A DNA stretch of 64,000 nucleotides from Candidatus Bathyarchaeum tardum (GTDB lineage: Archaea; Thermoproteota; Bathyarchaeia; Bathyarchaeales; Bathyarchaeaceae), in assembly GCA_029762755.1 (NCBI GenBank), contig JARVGH010000002.1, positions 1 through 64,000 on the forward strand, read 5' to 3'. How positions within the stretch are numbered: position 1 is the stretch's first letter; the number at the start of each line of letters is the position of its first letter. The notes beneath the pieces were generated by a model, which did no database searches, was not told the DNA's origin, and saw only the letters and a program-made list of their open reading frames with translations. Made by a program: the position numbers and the translations under genes. This document shows positions 9,138-17,822 of this stretch, in pieces.

Positions 9138-9221
9138 AGTATTCTTTCAGTTTCGCAAGCCAGATTTTTTAGACATGTTTGATCATCATGTTCAATTAGT
9201 TGTTTAAAAATGGCCGTAAGA

Positions 9222-9869
9222 TTAGTTGTTGTTTTTGAGTAGCTTTATTGCTGCCATTTTTGCTCCGATCTCTGCGAGGTCTTTGTTTTTTCCGCAGCCT
9301 ACGATGATTACGTCGTTTTCTTTTGGTTCGAGTTGTGTAATCAATTTGTTATGTAATTGGGGCATTTTTTCGGAGATGTTTTCTTCTCCTTTGGGCAATG
9401 TTAGTTTGTTGTTAGAAAAAACTAGAGTAGTTGCTCCTGTTGCGCCGCACATTATTGCTGTGTCTCGTTGTTCCATGCCGCTTCCTATTGAGTTGGCTGA
9501 GTTTCGAACAAGAACCGCAATGTTGCATGCACCTAAGGTTAAAGGACTTTTGGGAACGTCGATTCCTTTGCTGAGCTTGTTTTGCAATTCGTCAAACAGG
9601 TTTTTTCCTGTTTCTGTGAATGAGATTCCGCTTCGTGAGCTTTTGGTTAGTCCTTCTTTTTTCAGGCGTTTTAAGAGGGTTCTTGTTGCGCCTTCTCCTA
9701 GTCCAAGTTCTTTGGAAAGTTTTATTCTTCCGACGTTTTTTTCGTCACCGATTATTTCTAGCACTTTAACTACGTGGGCTTCGTTAAATGATGGAGAAGG
9801 TCCAGGGGCAATTTTTTCTGTAATCTTTTCAATCGTGTGCAGTAGTTTCAATGCTAATTTCCCATCCAC
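9222..9869 (-). CDS. DUF4443-type protein with N-terminal winged helix
   Basis: 215 residues. Residues 25-95 form a winged-helix domain (KLSKELGLGEGATRTLLKRLKKEGL). The rest matches the archaeal DUF4443 pattern: a conserved CGATGATTLVF segment, then a compact alpha/beta domain ending with VIIVGCG and a final helix. It is a predicted transcription regulator with a small-molecule-binding domain; the ligand is unknown. It is divergent from the adenylate-kinase gene at 9965 with about 95 bases between, so a shared promoter region is likely. Confidence 0.7.
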   Translation of the reverse strand: MDGKLALKLLHTIEKITEKIAPGPSPSFNEAHVVKVLEIIGDEKNVGRIKLSKELGLGEGATRTLLKRLKKEGLTKSSRSGISFTETGKNLFDELQNKLSKGIDVPKSPLTLGACNIAVLVRNSANSIGSGMEQRDTAIMCGATGATTLVFSNNKLTLPKGEENISEKMPQLHNKLITQLEPKENDVIIVGCGKNKDLAEIGAKMAAIKLLKNNN

Positions 9870-9964
9870 GGTTATCGTATTTCATGAATTGCTTATAATT
9901 ATACCTTAATGCTCTTAAGCTTTTTAGGAATAAACACAAAAACATAACTATAACCCTAGAAACT

Positions 9965-10582
9965 TTGTATTTAACCGCCATTAGGAGAGCAGAACAAATT
10001 AAAACTGCAGTTTTGGTAACCGGAACTCCGGGTGTAGGAAAAACAACAACTTCCAAGTTGTTAGCTTCTAAACTGAATGCCGAGTATTTGAGTGTAACCG
10101 ACCTTGTTAAATCTAAAAATTTGGTTGCCGCCGTCGATGAGCAGCGAGATACCTTGGTTGCTGACACCGTTAAAGTTTCAGAGCAAATAAAACAAATTTT
10201 GGAAAAAGCGGAGGACTCCATAGTAATTGAGGGGCATTATGTTGTTGATGTTGTTCCTGTTCATCAGGTGAAAATTGTTTTTGTTCTTAGAAAAGATCCA
10301 ATTAAACTAAAACTAGTTTTAGAGCAACGGGGTTATTCTGAAAATAAAGTTTGGGAGAATTTGTCTTCTGAGGTTTTAGATGTTTGTTTATGGGATTCTG
10401 TTTCTGTTTCTGGCGCAAACAAAGTTTGTGAACTTGACGTCTCTAACCTTACTGTAGAAGAAGTGGTTAACGAGATGCTTCAGGTTTTAGAAAACAAGGA
10501 ACAATGCAGAATAGGACCTGTGGATTGGTTATCTAAACTAGACGCTGAAGGAAAACTTGCTGAGTTTATGCAACATTTTTAG
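9965..10582 (+). CDS. AK6/Fap7-type adenylate kinase
   Basis: 205 residues. The P-loop GTPGVGKTT sits near residue 20. The middle part has a short NMP-binding segment, VIEGHYV, and a lid-like region around QRGYSENKV. This is the archaeal AK6 (Fap7) family, a broad NMP kinase/ATPase also implicated in small-subunit ribosome maturation. The C-terminus carries the family's CRIGPVDWL segment. The start is uncertain: TTG 9965 gives a 15-residue leader before the P-loop strand, and no strong ribosome site is visible. Confidence 0.8.
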   Translation: MYLTAIRRAEQIKTAVLVTGTPGVGKTTTSKLLASKLNAEYLSVTDLVKSKNLVAAVDEQRDTLVADTVKVSEQIKQILEKAEDSIVIEGHYVVDVVPVHQVKIVFVLRKDPIKLKLVLEQRGYSENKVWENLSSEVLDVCLWDSVSVSGANKVCELDVSNLTVEEVVNEMLQVLENKEQCRIGPVDWLSKLDAEGKLAEFMQHF

Positions 10583-10586
10583 TTTG

Positions 10587-10925
10587 TTATCCTAGTAACC
10601 GTAAAATTTGTTGTTTAGACAGCAAAGTTATGCTACGGCGATTAGCATATGCTTTGGCGTGACCGCTGAATTTTTCTGAAATTATAATTGGTTTCGGATA
10701 TCCAATGTCTTCTGAGGCGTTATCAATGTTTATTATCATGTTCACTCCGACGGTGCGGTTCCAATCTTTGATCCAAACTGACCGTTTTTCTTTTCCTCGT
10801 TTAATAATTAAATCAAATTTGTGGGTACAGCCTGAATTGCCTTCCATGATGGCGTCTTTTTCTGTTTTGTATCCGTTTTGCCTGAAATATTTTTGGGCAA
10901 GCTCTGTTAGTGACAGTCGACTCAT
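10587..10925 (-). CDS. small restriction-endonuclease-fold protein
   Basis: 112 residues: an N-terminal helix (LTELAQKYFRQNGY), then a beta-sheet core with HKFDLIIKRGKEKRSVWIKDWN, which matches the D...(E/x)xK arrangement of Mrr-like/archaeal PD-(D/E)xK folds, and a C-terminal helix. Family members are often DNA-repair or recombination nucleases. The Asp and Lys are present, but I cannot confirm that the active site is complete. Convergent with the AK6 gene (stop codons five bases apart). Confidence 0.55.
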   Translation of the reverse strand: MSRLSLTELAQKYFRQNGYKTEKDAIMEGNSGCTHKFDLIIKRGKEKRSVWIKDWNRTVGVNMIINIDNASEDIGYPKPIIISEKFSGHAKAYANRRSITLLSKQQILRLLG

Positions 10926-10992
10926 TTATCTGCTTCCTCTTACAGCATTGAATTAAAGGTTAGAAAAAGCTTTCCTCTGAAAAGTGATAAAT

Positions 10993-11181
10993 ATGTACAT
11001 AGTGCTAGTTTGTTACAATTGCGGTCACTATCTGTTAGCGAAAAAATTCCAAAAAACCAAATTATGCCCTTACTGTTCCAGCCGGCTTAACCTTAGCAAA
11101 ACAAAAAAAGTTGTGCAAGCAAAAACCGCCCAAGAAGCTTCTTTGTACATTCGGAATCTGAAAATCAAAAAGAATCGTTGA
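10993..11181 (+). CDS. small zinc-ribbon protein (DUF1922-like)
   Basis: About 62 residues from ATG 10993 (a GTG at 10984 is also in frame). Two knuckles, CYNCG and CPYCSS, about 20 residues apart, form a rubredoxin-like zinc ribbon. A basic tail (AQEASLYIRNLKIKKNR) follows. Archaeal DUF1922 proteins have this size and layout. Function is unknown; nucleic-acid binding is plausible from the basic tail. Confidence 0.65.
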   Translation: MYIVLVCYNCGHYLLAKKFQKTKLCPYCSSRLNLSKTKKVVQAKTAQEASLYIRNLKIKKNR

Positions 11182-11590
11182 ATGTTTTCTGGAAAATCGA
11201 CGTGTACACTATCTTGTAATTCACAAATTTTTATTATATTATTATAGATTTGGGTTCAAGTTAATGCTTGTTATTTTAACTCTTGGGTTCAGGGAAAGAA
11301 TAAACAGCATATTTTAACTCTTTTTTATATCAATTTACTTATTGATTTCTAAGTTGTTAAAAAAATAATAAATCATTAATTACGATTTTTTTATTTTAGA
11401 AATTTCATGAACCTTTCAATTATATTTATATGTATAATTTCCCTTAGTTTATTTTTTATATTTACATCTTTGTAGGGAAAATAACCTAACACGTCTAGAA
11501 TAATTATTTTGTAAATAATCTTCTACATGTTATCAACATATTAATCATGTTAATGATGTTTGCTTCTTTTGTTATTGCTTGGGATAATTT
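11182..11590. other. AT-rich leader region of the CdvB-like gene
   Basis: About 410 bases with no ORF of interest. Long A/T runs and several TTTATAT-like elements (for example near 11425-11435 and 11450-11460) could serve as TATA boxes for the downstream ESCRT-III gene. No repeats or stable hairpins stand out. Confidence 0.4.
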
Positions 11591-12235
11591 ATGAAATTCT
11601 CAGAAAACTGGAAAATTGAAGAAAAAACTTCTTTTAGTGACAAAATAAAAGATAAAGTCCGTAAACCTACTCCTTTGAAATCACGACTTGATGCTGCAAA
11701 TAAACGAATGAATGTTCAAATTCAACATTTAGACAACGCTGTTAATCACTTTTCTAAACGGGATAAGTCCCTATTTGCTAAAACGGTTAAAGCGTATTCA
11801 CAACATGACCTTGTTAGAGCCAAAGTTTACGCTAGCGAGTTATCAGAAATACGAAAAACAGTTAAACACATCTCTAATACCAAGCTTGCTCTTGAACAGA
11901 TTTCGTTACGCTTGGGAACCGTTTCAGAATTTGGAGACGTTGTTGGTCTGCTTTCTCCAAGTGTTAATATGCTACGCGACATTGGAAAAGGAATCTCTGG
12001 AACTTTACCTGAAGCCAGCAAAGAACTTGGTCAAATTAGCAATCTGCTTAACGGAATAATGTCTGAAACTCACCAAAGCAACCAAGTTGATCTATGTTTT
12101 GATGTGCCAAATGACGCTGCACAAAGTATATTGGATGAAGCAGCTCAAATTGCTGAAAACAATGTTAAACAACAACTTCCAGAAGTTCCTGTTAACCTTC
12201 CGGAAATAAAGGAAAAAGTTCAAATGAAAATATAA
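11591..12235 (+). CDS. CdvB-like ESCRT-III family protein
   Basis: 214 residues. A basic N-terminal segment leads into long amphipathic helices (about 30-150) with the heptad pattern of Snf7/CdvB cores, including QIQHLDNAVNHFSKRDKSLF and ELSEIRKTVKHI. The C-terminal part is less ordered and ends with a Pro-rich stretch (LPEVPVNLPEI) resembling an MIM2-type motif that would bind the MIT domain of a Vps4/CdvC ATPase. ESCRT-III proteins polymerise on membranes and drive division or vesicle scission. No cdvA or cdvC gene lies beside it, so it may be an extra paralogue. Confidence 0.8.
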   Translation: MKFSENWKIEEKTSFSDKIKDKVRKPTPLKSRLDAANKRMNVQIQHLDNAVNHFSKRDKSLFAKTVKAYSQHDLVRAKVYASELSEIRKTVKHISNTKLALEQISLRLGTVSEFGDVVGLLSPSVNMLRDIGKGISGTLPEASKELGQISNLLNGIMSETHQSNQVDLCFDVPNDAAQSILDEAAQIAENNVKQQLPEVPVNLPEIKEKVQMKI

Positions 12236-12239
12236 TTTT

Positions 12240-12959
12240 TTAGAAAGACTCTTTTTTGAGGTGAATAATGCCTTTGTGCATTAAACCCTCTAAAACTCCA
12301 TTTGCATGATTTGAATTAGCTAAATGAATATTTGGATATCTGCCCAATTTTTTTTTTAAATAGTGCGATGAATTTCCAACAAGTATTCCGTAATCACTTT
12401 TTATTAGCATGTCTTCATCGTTCTCGGAATCCCCACAACAAACTATTGGTAAATTCATTTTCTCTCCAAGGTATTTCGCAGCATTACCTTTACCTGCTTT
12501 TTCAGGTATTATATCTAAAAATTGTTTTTTTGTATGAACTAATTTTACGTTGTATTGTTCGATTTTAGCTTTCATTTCAGCAACAATTCTTTTATCTTCA
12601 GTGTAATAAGAAATAACCAAATCTTTGTCATAAGGTTGAGATTTCAAATTAAAATCATTTAAAACTGAGATAATTTTTTCTTTTTGCCAATTTGCTTTAA
12701 GTTTTCTTTCCCAATTTTTATCTTTTATCCAATCTGGACCATAATAAATTTCTGTGCCTAGATTGGCAACGATAACATTTGGCTCGATCAAACCTGAACT
12801 TGCAATTAACGTTTTAATGGAATTCATGAACCTTCCACTTGAATAAACTAGATGAAACTTTGAATCACCTATAACGTCATTGAATTTTTCAATTGCTTTC
12901 ATGTCACCTGTAAGAGTGTCATCTAAATCACAAATAAGTACATATTCCATTGTAACCAC
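12240..12959 (-). CDS. SPP-type HAD phosphatase (sucrose-phosphate-phosphatase family)
   Basis: 239 residues. HAD motif I is DLDDTLTGD (near residue 10), motif II falls in VYSSGR, and the C-terminal CCGDSENDEDML supplies motif IV. This is the Cof/SPP-like (type IIB cap) layout of sucrose-6-phosphate and related sugar-phosphate phosphatases. It starts with GTG directly after the stop of the glycosyltransferase upstream on the same strand, with no gap; ATG 12950 is an alternative start. The pairing with an SPS-like transferase supports dephosphorylation of the transferase's product. The exact sugar cannot be read from sequence. Confidence 0.75.
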   Translation of the reverse strand: MVTMEYVLICDLDDTLTGDMKAIEKFNDVIGDSKFHLVYSSGRFMNSIKTLIASSGLIEPNVIVANLGTEIYYGPDWIKDKNWERKLKANWQKEKIISVLNDFNLKSQPYDKDLVISYYTEDKRIVAEMKAKIEQYNVKLVHTKKQFLDIIPEKAGKGNAAKYLGEKMNLPIVCCGDSENDEDMLIKSDYGILVGNSSHYLKKKLGRYPNIHLANSNHANGVLEGLMHKGIIHLKKESF

Positions 12960-14213
12960 TTAGAACAGCAATAACTCGTACAGCAATTTGATTTGCTTTA
13001 CAGTTTGTTCTAAACCAAACTCTCTTGCAGTTCTAAACCGAGCATTTAGACAAATTTCTTTCGTTTTTTCGCAATCTGTAAGGATTTTCAGTATCGATTT
13101 TGCCAATTGATCCGATCTGCCTGGCAAAAAATGAAGACCAGAATATCCGTCTCTCACCGTGTGTGCAAGACCACCTACTTTGGATGCAATAACTGGTGTT
13201 CCGCACGACATTGCCTCCACTGCAACTAGCCCAAAAGATTCATACAAGGAAGGAACTGCACAAACGTCAGCTATGGAATACATGTACGGTAACAGTTCTC
13301 TGTTTATTGGACCTAAAAATAGCACGTCTTCAGTTAGGTTTAGTTTCTTAATTAAACGCTTCAAATATTTCTTTTCTTTGCTTTCTTCCTCGGAGTGCAT
13401 AACACCTGAGACATCTCCGCCAGTTACAATTAATTTGATTTCCTCATTGAATTCTTGTTTAACTTGAGCAAAAGCTCTGACTAAAATCCGTAAACCCTTT
13501 GCTTTGGTAATTCGACCTACAAACAAAATTATGTTTTTGAAATCAATTCCAGTTTCTTTTAGTGCAGTTTTTTTATCAATTGGTCTGAAAAGTTGTGAAT
13601 CAACACCGGTTCTGATTAACTCAATGTTTTCTCCGGTTACATCGTATAAATCTAAAATGTTTTTGACCTCTTGAGGTGTTGAAGCAATTATTGCGTTTGA
13701 ATGCTTCAAAATCAATTCTTCTTCTAATAAACGCATATCTGCGTAAACTGGCTTATCATATTTTAAAACTTCATATTTCACTCTTCCCAAAGAATGAGAA
13801 TTATGAACCATCGGTATTTCTAGATGGTCTTTAAGTTTTAAAGCAACACTGCCTGAATACCAATAATGAGAATGAACCAGAGAATATTCTTTGCTGTGTT
13901 TTTCAATCCATCTTATTGTGTTCATGAAAAATTCATTCAAATATAAGTAAATTTTTTCTTTTGGAACAAACTCAATTGGACCTGCTTTTATTCTAACAAC
14001 GTTGACATCAGGCATTAATTCCACAATTTCTTCTTCATTTTCACTTTTCCTGCGTGTAAAAACGTCAATCTTGTAACATTTCGAAAGCAACCTGCAGATA
14101 TCTTTAATGTAAATTGGTTGTCCGCCTTGTTCTTCTGACCCAATTTTTGTTGCAGGATCACCATGAATTGAAAGCATTATAATGTTCTTTTTTCTCTGAG
14201 ATTTTTTCGGCAT
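12960..14213 (-). CDS. GT4 glycosyltransferase resembling sucrose-phosphate synthase
   Basis: 417 residues. The N-terminal part has SPS-like marks: EEQGGQPIYI near the start, VHSHYWYSG and VHNSHSLGRVK. The C-terminal half is a GT-B donor domain with FVGRITKAKGL and the E-x7-E-type ESFGLVAVEAMSCGTPVIAS. It is probably retaining and NDP-sugar dependent, acting on a phosphosugar in the cytoplasm. It is directly followed by an SPP-type phosphatase gene. Sucrose (or a related glycoside such as a glucosyl- or mannosyl-glycerate) as a compatible solute is the likely product; substrate choice is inference. Confidence 0.75.
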   Translation of the reverse strand: MPKKSQRKKNIIMLSIHGDPATKIGSEEQGGQPIYIKDICRLLSKCYKIDVFTRRKSENEEEIVELMPDVNVVRIKAGPIEFVPKEKIYLYLNEFFMNTIRWIEKHSKEYSLVHSHYWYSGSVALKLKDHLEIPMVHNSHSLGRVKYEVLKYDKPVYADMRLLEEELILKHSNAIIASTPQEVKNILDLYDVTGENIELIRTGVDSQLFRPIDKKTALKETGIDFKNIILFVGRITKAKGLRILVRAFAQVKQEFNEEIKLIVTGGDVSGVMHSEEESKEKKYLKRLIKKLNLTEDVLFLGPINRELLPYMYSIADVCAVPSLYESFGLVAVEAMSCGTPVIASKVGGLAHTVRDGYSGLHFLPGRSDQLAKSILKILTDCEKTKEICLNARFRTAREFGLEQTVKQIKLLYELLLF

Positions 14214-14259
14214 AATATCAACTTAACTTCTTAATTTCCTATTTTTGTAATTTTGTTAC

Positions 14260-14853
14260 TTATTCAACTCTATTTTTTTCAAAAAGAGATTGCAACATAT
14301 CTTCACTCATTGCTTGATCGAATGCTTCACTGTAAATCATGATAAGTAATGCTTCTCGTGTTATTTGACAGTTAGTCTTTTGATATTTTTTTCCAACTTT
14401 TGCTATTTTTTTTGCTATTTCTTGGGCTAATTCTTTTATTTCTTTCGAAGTTAATCCTGATAATTGACCTTTCAGACTCCCTGTCAGTTGTAAAACACTT
14501 AACATGCCCCTTAATCTTTCTATGTGAAATTGAAGGAAATATTTCTGTAAATTTATTGGAGTTTTTTCAAAGTCCTCAATTAGTAAACTAGATGTTGGCT
14601 CAAAATATTTTTGAATTATTCCATGCGATTCAATTTTTGTAAATGCAATTTTAATCATTTGATGATGAAGAAGTAACTGAACATGGTGTTTTACTGAGGG
14701 TTTAGAAAGATTCAACTCTCGGGCAAGTTGTGTTTGAGTTTGTGGTTCGTCTTGAATAATGCGAAGAATTTCTCTGCGTACTGGGTCTGCTAAAACTCTA
14801 ATGCCCTCAGGATTACTAATTATCTTTACATTTTTTGTTGACAAATTATTCAC
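14260..14853 (-). CDS. ArsR-family winged-helix regulator
   Basis: 197 residues. An N-terminal HTH (LADPVRREILRII ... TQLARELNLSKPSVKHHVQLLLHHQMI) is followed by a long helical domain of about 110 residues, as in archaeal HTH_20-type regulators. It lies just upstream of the sugar-phosphate synthase/phosphatase pair on the same strand (47 bases between) and could control it. It is divergent from the membrane protein at 15068, so it may regulate that gene too. No Cys/His metal site is evident. Confidence 0.75.
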   Translation of the reverse strand: MNNLSTKNVKIISNPEGIRVLADPVRREILRIIQDEPQTQTQLARELNLSKPSVKHHVQLLLHHQMIKIAFTKIESHGIIQKYFEPTSSLLIEDFEKTPINLQKYFLQFHIERLRGMLSVLQLTGSLKGQLSGLTSKEIKELAQEIAKKIAKVGKKYQKTNCQITREALLIMIYSEAFDQAMSEDMLQSLFEKNRVE

Positions 14854-15067
14854 GTTTTGATAATGTTTATATTTCGAAATCCCTTTATTAGTCTTATCTT
14901 ATCGGTCAGATGAAACTAACCGTTTATTTGTGAACTCATAAGTGTGTAAACGTCTTCATATTCGCATAAGATTTGATTCAAGATGATAAAAACTCGTTCA
15001 ATAAATATTGTTCCAGAAACGGCAAAGAAAGCATATCAATTCAAAATAGTAGGTTTTATTTAAAAAA

Positions 15068-16156
15068 ATGTTTATTGTCTCAGAATTTATGTTAAGTGCA
15101 TTTAGGGGATTAATTTATGGAATAATAGCATCAATTTTCATAATTTTTCTTTCGATGATTTATAGATATTTTACAAATGAAAATTTTCCATCAATTCTCG
15201 GCATGATTTTAGGTTTAGGAATTTTTGAAATTTCAGGAGGATTAACTGCGATATTGTATGAACCAACCATTGAAGGAGCAACCGAAATAATAATTGCAAG
15301 TATCGTAATCGGTTGGGGGGTTCATACCGGAAATAAGTTAGCTGAAAAAATTCCCAAAAAATCCATTCAATTTCAAAATTTTTTAAAACAAAAATACAAG
15401 CACTACACTAGAATAAACTTACCTGTTCAACATTTAATTTTTGATATTTCAGGAAAGTCCCGAGTACCAAAAGAAATTAAGAATGATTTGTCTGAACGAG
15501 AAATGCTTTTCCCTGCTGATTTACCTCCAAAAGAAATTGAAAAGCGCCTAAGACGTCGGCTTATTACCGATTGGGGTGTTGGTGAAGTCGAAGCAGAAAT
15601 TGATCACAATGGTAAAATCACTCATTTAGCAATATCTGCCAAAGAACACGGTCTAAGCGAAGGGATTCCTAAAGGATGTGCTGCTGTTCCTTTGAAATGT
15701 GAAATGTTGCCTTCAGGATTGGCTCTTGGGGATATAGTTCGAATTTACCTAAAAAATAAAAAAATTATTGATTCTGTAGAAATTAAAGGCGTAAATCGAA
15801 AAGAGAAACAAATCACGGTAGTTTTAAAACAAGATGATATTGAAACTATACATGATCAGGAAGCTTCTTTGATTGTGGTTTTACCTTACAAACCTAACCT
15901 TGATTCAATACTTGTCAAGGAAAGCTCAGGAGCTATAAAAGAGTTTGATGTTCAACGAATATCTTCTGCAGTTAAAAATGTTGGAGTTGATGATGAATCA
16001 GCTAAAAATATTGCTGGGGTTGTTAAATCTAAACTAATGAAATCAGCTGTTCCAATTTCTACTAAAAAAATTGAAGACACAGTTGTTGACGAATTAGGAA
16101 AAAAGAGCATAAAATCTGCTAAAAAATTTAAAAAGCGCAAAAAAACTCATGAATAA
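15068..16156 (+). CDS. membrane protein with C-terminal ATP-cone-like domain
   Basis: 362 residues. Three probable membrane helices occupy about residues 8-105. A basic, soluble middle part (about 120-285) contains a small beta-barrel-like block (GLALGDIVRIYLKNKKIID ... KQITVVLKQDD) that recalls a TrkA-C-type or OB-like domain. The last 75 residues (IKEFDVQRISSAVKNVGVDDE ... ISTKKIEDTVVDELGKK) follow the ATP-cone pattern of nucleotide-binding allosteric domains, then a Lys-rich tail. I do not recognise the full-length family. A nucleotide-sensing membrane protein or channel regulator is a reasonable guess. Confidence 0.65.
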   Translation: MFIVSEFMLSAFRGLIYGIIASIFIIFLSMIYRYFTNENFPSILGMILGLGIFEISGGLTAILYEPTIEGATEIIIASIVIGWGVHTGNKLAEKIPKKSIQFQNFLKQKYKHYTRINLPVQHLIFDISGKSRVPKEIKNDLSEREMLFPADLPPKEIEKRLRRRLITDWGVGEVEAEIDHNGKITHLAISAKEHGLSEGIPKGCAAVPLKCEMLPSGLALGDIVRIYLKNKKIIDSVEIKGVNRKEKQITVVLKQDDIETIHDQEASLIVVLPYKPNLDSILVKESSGAIKEFDVQRISSAVKNVGVDDESAKNIAGVVKSKLMKSAVPISTKKIEDTVVDELGKKSIKSAKKFKKRKKTHE

Positions 16157-16276
16157 CTTTGATTTTAAATTTCACTCTTATTTTACTGCTAGTACTGGGC
16201 AAGATGCTTGGTGTGACACATCATTTTTTGCTTTTGATAAAAAATGTGTTAACTAAAAATGGAAAAACATTTGCAT

Positions 16277-17182
16277 TTATAGGTTAACAGTAATTGTTAA
16301 CCGTTTCAACATTTCTTTGTACCTGTTTCTGATAGTAACTTCAGTTAGTTCGGCAGCATCTGCAACTTCTCTTTGTGTTCTGTAATTTCCAACTATTCTT
16401 GAAGCAATATAGCATGCAGCTGCAGCAATGCTTTTTGCCCCTCTTCCTGACGTTAGTTTTTGTTTTTTTGCCCCTATAAGAATCTTATGTGCTATTCCTT
16501 CTGTTACTCCATTTAATTCAAGGCTGTTAGACAGCTTTGTAATATGTTGGTTTGGACGGACTATTGGGACAAAAATTTTCAGTTCTTTAACTAAGTATCT
16601 ATAATTTGACGATATTTCTTTGCGCTTGATTCCAGAAACATTAGAAATTTTTGAAATACTCCGAATAAGTTTGTTTTGTCTACATGCCAGATATGTTGAT
16701 GCTGCAGCCATTCCTCGAATTGTTCGTCCTCTGATTAATTTTTTGTTTACTGCTTTTCTGTATATTACTGAGGCTGTTTCTATAATGTTTTTAGGCAATC
16801 TTAATTTGTCGGAAACCCTGCGGATCTCTATTAATGCTAAAGAAATGCTTCTTTCTGAAGAATTAGATATCCTGCTTCTTTGTTGCCATTGACTAATGCG
16901 CTTCAGTTGAGCTCTTTTTTCAGGTTTAAAACCAGTTATATCTCGCCAATCAATTTTGGTTGAAAGCCCTTTATCATGAATACACAAAGTTTCTGGGGAT
17001 CCAACACGTATTTTTTGTTTTTGTTCTTCGGGCGTGTATGCTCTCCATTCTGGTCCTAAATCTGTAACTTGTGTGGATATGACTACTCCACATTTTCCAC
17101 AAACAACTTCACCAGTTTCTGGGTCTCGAATACGCAATGAAGTCCCACATTCAATACATTTTTCGCTTGAAACGAAATTCAT
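16277..17182 (-). CDS. tfb: transcription initiation factor TFB (TFIIB homologue)
   Basis: 301 residues. The N-terminal zinc ribbon uses Cys9, Cys12, Cys28 and Cys31. A B-reader-like segment follows (DLGPEWRAYTPEE). Two cyclin-fold repeats fill about 95-195 and 200-300; the second has SGRGAKSIAAAACYIASRI and the recognition helix TEVTIRNRYKEM. TFB binds TBP-TATA and BRE DNA and recruits RNA polymerase. Length is normal. Archaea often carry several TFBs, so this may be one of a set. The TFB's 5' flank is AT-rich. Confidence 0.92.
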   Translation of the reverse strand: MNFVSSEKCIECGTSLRIRDPETGEVVCGKCGVVISTQVTDLGPEWRAYTPEEQKQKIRVGSPETLCIHDKGLSTKIDWRDITGFKPEKRAQLKRISQWQQRSRISNSSERSISLALIEIRRVSDKLRLPKNIIETASVIYRKAVNKKLIRGRTIRGMAAASTYLACRQNKLIRSISKISNVSGIKRKEISSNYRYLVKELKIFVPIVRPNQHITKLSNSLELNGVTEGIAHKILIGAKKQKLTSGRGAKSIAAAACYIASRIVGNYRTQREVADAAELTEVTIRNRYKEMLKRLTITVNL

Positions 17183-17267
17183 TCTAATTTACATCTTTTT
17201 TCTTTATAACAACAGCATTTTTAGACAACTTGCATGTTCAATATACTGAAAATTTTGATAGTAAATC

Positions 17268-17822
17268 TTACTTTCCCTTGATCTGTGTCTGAAGTTTTTT
17301 AAGTGGACCAATTCTACAAAGAATTTCAGCTTCATGTCCGCTGTTCTCAAAATCTTTTTCTTTAAACAACACTCTTTTTTGGCATTTTGTGTTCAATAAT
17401 TCAGCTAGTTCAAAGAAATTATTTTCAGAGACTTTATTTGATGGGTTGATAGTTCCCTCAAAATAGTCTACGTTTGTATTTTTGAGTTGATGTAAAAGCA
17501 TCTGTTTTTGTAGATTATTTCCCCTGTAATCTTTGTGAACGACAGTTTCCCAATTAAAAAAGGTGTCAGTTCTAGAAGGGGAAACATAACCTGAAGAAAA
17601 TCCGACTATTTTGCCATTATGTTCTGCGACAACACAGGTATCTGAAAAGTCTCGTGCTAAAAGAAAATAAGTGTAGCGAGAATTCAAACCAACATAAGGT
17701 CTATTCTCCACAAGTAACTTGTAAACTTCTTTGATATCTTCTACTTTGACCTTCCGAATGTTGAAGTCCAAATCGTCATTTTCATTTTGCATTTGAAACA
17801 CACAAACGAGCTTTTTATTCAT
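17268..17822 (-). CDS. ablB: beta-lysine N-acetyltransferase
   Basis: 184 residues. A GNAT fold is visible: an N-terminal strand/helix ([16 protein letters not shown]), [17 protein letters not shown], and the acetyl-CoA-binding segment [20 protein letters not shown]. Located directly after lysine 2,3-aminomutase on the same strand with an 8-base overlap, it should acetylate the epsilon amino group of beta-lysine to make N-epsilon-acetyl-beta-lysine, a salt-stress osmolyte known from methanogens. The ATG at 17822 agrees with the overlap. Confidence 0.85.
   Translation of the reverse strand: MNKKLVCVFQMQNENDDLDFNIRKVKVEDIKEVYKLLVENRPYVGLNSRYTYFLLARDFSDTCVVAEHNGKIVGFSSGYVSPSRTDTFFNWETVVHKDYRGNNLQKQMLLHQLKNTNVDYFEGTINPSNKVSENNFFELAELLNTKCQKRVLFKEKDFENSGHEAEILCRIGPLKKLQTQIKGK

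Noticed and set aside
9226-9909. Long plus-strand open frame opposite the DUF4443 gene
   Set aside because: It mirrors a well-supported wHTH/DUF4443 gene on the minus strand, and its Ser/Pro/Phe-rich product shows no domain.
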